Positions 61,465-64,000 of a stretch of DNA of 64,000 nucleotides are shown here, piece by piece. Source of the stretch: an uncultured Prevotellaceae bacterium. Lineage in GTDB: Bacteria; Bacteroidota; Bacteroidia; Bacteroidales; Muribaculaceae. Under the pieces are notes generated by a model that saw only the letters and a program-made list of their open reading frames with translations, was not told where the DNA came from and ran no database searches. The DNA is taken from the NCBI GenBank assembly GCA_946409635.1, contig CAMJXD010000007.1:1-64000 (forward strand), in the 5' to 3' direction. How positions within the stretch are numbered: the first letter of the stretch is position 1; each line of letters opens with the position of its first letter. Position numbers and translations under genes: made by a program.

Positions 61465-61902
61465 CTATACATGACTTTTATTACATCGCCGTGCGAAATC
61501 GCTCAAAGTGCCAGTGAACGAGCGTCCTATGTTATCTTCATAAAACTCTTTGATATTCATCACCGAAGCATAATACTTTCGCCTGAACCACTTGCGGCGT
61601 TGCCGCACTTTGGCCCTGCCGATGTCACCGCTATTGCCACGGGGCGTTTCACGACCTGTGCCATAGTCCTGCCACAAGCCGTATTCGAGAAAGGCTTGCG
61701 AGAGCGAGACCTCGAAAAAGCGTCCGTCGGCACGCATGGCGATGGCTTTGGGCGAAGCCAGCAAAGCCCCGGTGTCAATGACTCCCAACAATGTGATTTG
61801 CTCCTGCCAAATCTTGATCATTGTGTCATTGAAAGCGGTGACGAACTTCTGGCGCTCCTGTAGGGCCTGTTGTTCGGTAGGCTTATTCCCATTCATCGGC
61901 AT
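61465..61902 (-). CDS. HK97 gp10-like phage morphogenesis protein
   Basis: A 145-aa protein with the gp10/virion-morphogenesis pattern: IWQEQITLLGVIDTGALLASPKAIAMRADGRFFEVSLSQAFLEYGLWQDYGTGRET followed by a basic stretch (GRAKVRQRRKWFRRKYY). In phages it acts in head-tail joining or as a tail-neck protein. Its start overlaps the end of the previous gene by 20 nt. Isolated from a full phage module, so probably a remnant, though the frame is open. Confidence 0.72.
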   Translation of the reverse strand: MPMNGNKPTEQQALQERQKFVTAFNDTMIKIWQEQITLLGVIDTGALLASPKAIAMRADGRFFEVSLSQAFLEYGLWQDYGTGRETPRGNSGDIGRAKVRQRRKWFRRKYYASVMNIKEFYEDNIGRSFTGTLSDFARRCNKSHV

Positions 61903-62164
61903 TGTATCTCAGGTCGGTATAGACATCTACGGCTATCTGGAAGTAGGCGCAGGCACATCCGCTGAAGAAGTATCGGTCAATCTCGTTGAACGATATCCTC
62001 GGGTCGAGGTAGATGCAGTGCTGCTCCAGCTTGGTCTTCTCCAGGATCAGCAGCGACATGAACTGGCGGAACAGCTCGCGCAGGGTCTCCATGCAGCGGT
62101 TGCGGGCCGCCATGTCGTCGATCTTGTGGCGCTTTGCCAGGGATAAAAAGCCAACGGTTGACAC
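61883..62164 (-). CDS. Hypothetical protein, probable prophage origin
   Basis: The 93-aa product (start MSTVGFLSLAKRHKIDDMAARNRCMETLRELFRQFMSLLILEKTKLEQHCIYLDPRISFNEIDRYFFSGCACAYFQIAVDVYTDLRYNADEWE) overlaps the gp10-like gene. This kind of small gene precedes gp10-like genes in Bacteroidales prophages. No domain is named. The first residues abut the right att repeat, so its true N-terminus may have been lost on integration or deletion. A Met at residue 18 is an alternative start. Confidence 0.6.
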   Translation of the reverse strand: MSTVGFLSLAKRHKIDDMAARNRCMETLRELFRQFMSLLILEKTKLEQHCIYLDPRISFNEIDRYFFSGCACAYFQIAVDVYTDLRYNADEWE

Positions 62165-62226
62165 AACGAAAAAGCCAAATGGCTCATTTCAAGTCATTTG
62201 GCTTTCCTTCTCGTGACCCCGGTGGG
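62161..62226. repeat. Right direct repeat of the island (tRNA-Lys 3' end and terminator)
   Basis: Matches 58051-58115 in the same orientation; the perfect 37-bp core is 62190-62226. It includes the tRNA 3' end plus the tRNA's own terminator hairpin (AAAGCCAAATG...CATTTGGCTTTTTC on the minus strand). This copy keeps the tRNA intact. Confidence 0.8.
62168..62210 (-). terminator. Terminator of tRNA-Lys
   Basis: On the minus strand AAAGCCAAATG...CATTTGGCTTTTTC forms a stem with T-run immediately after the tRNA gene. The left repeat carries a mutated copy. Confidence 0.75.
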
Positions 62227-62286
62227 ACTCGAACCCACGACCCATTGATTAAGAGTCAATTGCTCTACCAACTGAGCTACGGAGTC
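62214..62286 (-). tRNA. tRNA-Lys (CTT anticodon)
   Basis: A 73-nt cloverleaf on the minus strand: acceptor GACTCCG pairing with CGGGGTC (one G-T), D-arm TAGCTCAGTTGGTAGAGCA, anticodon stem TTGA with loop CTCTTAA giving CTT, T-arm GTGGGTTCGAGTCCCAC. CCA is not encoded. The 3' end overlaps the island's right direct repeat. Confidence 0.95.
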
Positions 62287-62307
62287 ATCGCTCATTCAAT
62301 TGCGGTG

Positions 62308-62338
62308 CAAAGGTACTGCTATTTTCTGAATCAGCAAC
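62308..62338 (-). promoter_or_regulatory. Promoter of tRNA-Lys
   Basis: On the minus strand TACCTTTG (62308-62315) follows GTTG (62335-62338) after 19 nt, placing the transcript start just ahead of the tRNA at 62286. Confidence 0.55.
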
Positions 62339-62507
62339 TTTTTTTGCGACTTTTTTTTCAAAAAAGTGATTTTTTTCTTTGGCGATTTTGATGATGGATG
62401 TCTTAAGTTGCTGATAAATAACGCGATGTGTGCTTTATGAGAGATTTTCTGAATTTGTGTTGACTATGGGGTGGGAGAGTGCGGTGTCGTAAATCTTTTT
62501 GCTGAAT

Positions 62508-62539
62508 CTTGGGCGAATGGGATTTTTGTTGTAATTTTG
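62508..62539 (+). promoter_or_regulatory. Likely promoter of the terminal secreted-protein gene
   Basis: CTTG at 62508-62511 and TAATTTTG at 62532-62539, 20 nt apart, about 100 nt ahead of the ATG at 62642. The -33 box differs by one base from the usual TTTG. Confidence 0.45.
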
Positions 62540-62641
62540 TAGCATGAGTCAGTAATGATCTTGAATCTTTGTTTAGCCCGCATGTAAATTATCCAAGTTT
62601 ATCACATTATTATTTATTCACCTCATTAAAATAAAGTATTT

Positions 62642-64000
62642 ATGAAAAAAGTTTTTTCTCTCCTTTTGGTGGCCATGTTTGCTCTGTCGGCATGGGCTGA
62701 CGTGACTGTGACGTTTACCCCCGGCGAGACTGTGGGGCAGAATACCGCTGCCAGCAAGCATGATGAAATGTCGCTTGATGGCGTGAAGATTGAGTGCACC
62801 CAAGGGGCATTTTTGGCCAATCCTTACCGCTTTGCAGGTGGCAGCACGACGACGATCACCTCGACGGTGGGCAACATCAAGAAGATTGAGTTCACGTGTG
62901 AGGGTTCTTATAGCCAGAGCTATGGTCCCGACCAACTGTACGGAAATGGCTACAGCTGCCACTCGGGCAGCAATGTGGGCACCTGGCAGGGCGACACGGC
63001 CGTGGTTGTGCTGAATGCCGCGTCGCAGTGCCGTGCGCGCAAGATCGTGGTTACCATTGCCGAGGACATCGTTACCGAGCTCGTCGAGCCCGTGTTCCAT
63101 CCCGCAGGTGGCGAGTTCAGCGGCAGCCTGGAAGTGACCCTGAGCTGTCGCACTCAGAATGCCCAGATCTATTACTGGGAGGGCACTGCCGAGGAGCAGG
63201 ACGAGTGGCACTATTATTCCGGTCCCATCTATGTGACCGAGACCAAGACTCTCACGGCCGTGTCGATGAAGGGTTCGGAGATGAGCGACTATGTCACCGT
63301 CACCTTCACCAAGGTGGATCAGACTGTCGAGGCTCCCGTGTTCACTCCCGCGTCGTGTGAGTTTGTCGACCGCCTGGATGTGACGCTGTCGTGTGCTACT
63401 GCCAATGCCAAGATCTATTACAGTCTGGACCAGGAGCTGTGGAGCCAGTATGTGGACGCTATTCCCGTGACCGATGACCTCACCATCTGGGCCAAAGCTG
63501 TGGTGGGTGATGTCGAGAGTGAGGTTGTGAGCGCCACCTATACCAGGCAGGTCACTACCAGCGAAGTGATCTTTGACGCTAATGTCGATGTGGCTGAAGG
63601 CGTGTATAGCGGTCACAACCGCTTCACTGTGGTGAAGTATCCCGTGACCATGACTGTGGGTGACGGCATGATCAGCAACAATGGCCAGTACCACTTCTAT
63701 GGCCCGAGTGACACGTCGAATGTCGTGTTCACCTCGGTGGGCGCTCCCATCGTCAAGATAGAGTTTAGTGGTCAGACGGGCTACACAGCCAGCCATCTGT
63801 CACTGGCCGAGGGCACCGGGGGCACTTGGACCACTGGCGGCCTTGACGGCACTTGGGCAGGCCGTGCCAACACGGTGGCCTTCAAAGTGAACAAGCAGGC
63901 ACGCTTTGTCCGGATTATCGTGACCGTAGACAGCCCCGACCTGACGTTGCTTGGTGATGTTGACAGCAACGGTGAGGTAAACGTGACCGACGTCATCACA
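62642..64000 (+). CDS. Secreted protein with chitobiase-C-like repeats and a dockerin start, partial
   Basis: The ORF track lists only an antisense shadow here, but the plus frame from the ATG at 62642 is open for 453 codons to the window end. It has a signal peptide (MKKVFSLLLVAMFALSAWAD). Two beta domains of the type seen in Bacteroidales surface proteins (MSLDGVKIECTQGAFLANPYRFAGGSTTTIT and a later VVKYPVTMTVGDGMISNNGQYHFYGPSDTSN) flank two CHB_HEX_C-like repeats (PVFHPAGGEFSGSLEVTLSCRTQNAQIYYW and PVFTPASCEFVDRLDVTLSCATANAKIYYS). The last visible residues, LGDVDSNGEVNVTDVIT, begin a dockerin. The 3' end lies outside. Confidence 0.87.
   Translation, partial: MKKVFSLLLVAMFALSAWADVTVTFTPGETVGQNTAASKHDEMSLDGVKIECTQGAFLANPYRFAGGSTTTITSTVGNIKKIEFTCEGSYSQSYGPDQLYGNGYSCHSGSNVGTWQGDTAVVVLNAASQCRARKIVVTIAEDIVTELVEPVFHPAGGEFSGSLEVTLSCRTQNAQIYYWEGTAEEQDEWHYYSGPIYVTETKTLTAVSMKGSEMSDYVTVTFTKVDQTVEAPVFTPASCEFVDRLDVTLSCATANAKIYYSLDQELWSQYVDAIPVTDDLTIWAKAVVGDVESEVVSATYTRQVTTSEVIFDANVDVAEGVYSGHNRFTVVKYPVTMTVGDGMISNNGQYHFYGPSDTSNVVFTSVGAPIVKIEFSGQTGYTASHLSLAEGTGGTWTTGGLDGTWAGRANTVAFKVNKQARFVRIIVTVDSPDLTLLGDVDSNGEVNVTDVIT

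Larger units (their letters stand above)
58116..62189. mobile_element. tRNA-Lys-associated island, phage-remnant mosaic with ABC and DUF1016 cargo
   Basis: About 4.1 kb bounded by a 37-bp direct repeat that overlaps the tRNA-Lys 3' end. Contents on the minus strand, in transcript order: two phage structural-like genes (62164 to 61465), a DUF1016 nuclease gene, an AT-rich ABC exporter pair, and a phage tail-like gene. The composition shifts sharply between the GC-rich flanks and the AT-rich ABC part. No integrase, replication or relaxase gene is visible, so it is a decayed or trans-mobilised element. Confidence 0.75.
62287..62641. other. Intergenic region between tRNA-Lys and the terminal secreted-protein gene
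   Basis: Divergent promoters: one for the tRNA on the minus strand and one for the next gene on the plus strand (62508-62539). AT-rich, with TTTTTT runs around 62340-62375. No ORF is supported. Confidence 0.55.

Noticed and set aside
62618-63796. 392-aa minus-strand ORF near the window end
   Set aside because: Antisense of the partial dockerin-bearing gene, with the His/Gly-rich pattern of shadows.

Overview
The window reads as a chromosomal segment of a GC-rich gut Bacteroidales, most likely Muribaculaceae or Prevotellaceae. Supporting signs are Bacteroidetes promoters (TTTG, about 20 nt, TAnnTTTG), few Shine-Dalgarno sites, a glsB/glsA glycine-lipid pair, a DUF4271-hemD pair, SusD-like, dockerin-like and sorting-domain-like secreted proteins, a Wzi-like and an OprB-like outer-membrane protein, and the thyA-folA-lpxB order. 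The family assignment is inference; no 16S gene is present. Nearly all of the listed ORFs that overlap a larger gene are antisense or out-of-frame shadows.

Layout. 1-2.3 kb: 5'-truncated mutS. 2.3-5.1 kb: palindromes, an orphan dockerin remnant, a small beta-barrel protein, a lipoprotein and a repeat-rich intergenic region. 5.1-13.5 kb: U32 peptidase-family protein, PKD-domain secreted protein, a dockerin-SusD fusion without a SusC partner, and glycogen branching enzyme. 13.7-24.1 kb: AGCS symporter; KdsD-like/PfkB/TPR-GDPD operon; DUF3667 protein; recF-DUF721-thioesterase operon; YfiH; zinc metallopeptidase. 23.7-27.6 kb: glsA-glsB-Wzi-like-lipoprotein operon. 27.7-34.8 kb: membrane glycosyltransferase-like protein, small envelope proteins, rnpA-yidD-tatD and LOG-DUF4271-hemD operons. 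34.9-43.3 kb: GH89, DUF554, phospholipase A, a 1001-aa membrane protein with two Rossmann (RCK-like) regions and a C-terminal RyR-like domain, and a GYF-CD225/DUF2752 pair. 43.4-55 kb: thyA-folA-lpxB, DUF6056-like protein, thioesterase, BASS-type transporter, LpxL-like acyltransferase, two PLP aminotransferase-fold enzymes, OprB porin, flavodoxin lipoprotein. 55.2-57.6 kb: two dockerin-bearing secreted proteins. 58.1-62.3 kb: an island bounded by a 37-bp direct repeat that overlaps the 3' end of a tRNA-Lys(CTT) gene. 62.6 kb to the end: a partial secreted protein with chitobiase-C-like repeats and a dockerin start, which the ORF track omits.

The strongest leads are (i) the roughly 4.1-kb tRNA-Lys island, a mosaic of phage structural-gene remnants enclosing an AT-rich ABC exporter and a DUF1016 (YhcG) nuclease, with no visible integrase; (ii) the double-Rossmann/RyR membrane protein, which looks like a ligand-gated channel or sensor; (iii) the apparently non-lipidated dockerin-SusD fusion; and (iv) several smaller oddities: a HemD with a duplicated histone-H1-like tail, a PfkB protein lacking the catalytic Asp, a TPR-GDPD merged reading frame, and families of long perfect palindromes.
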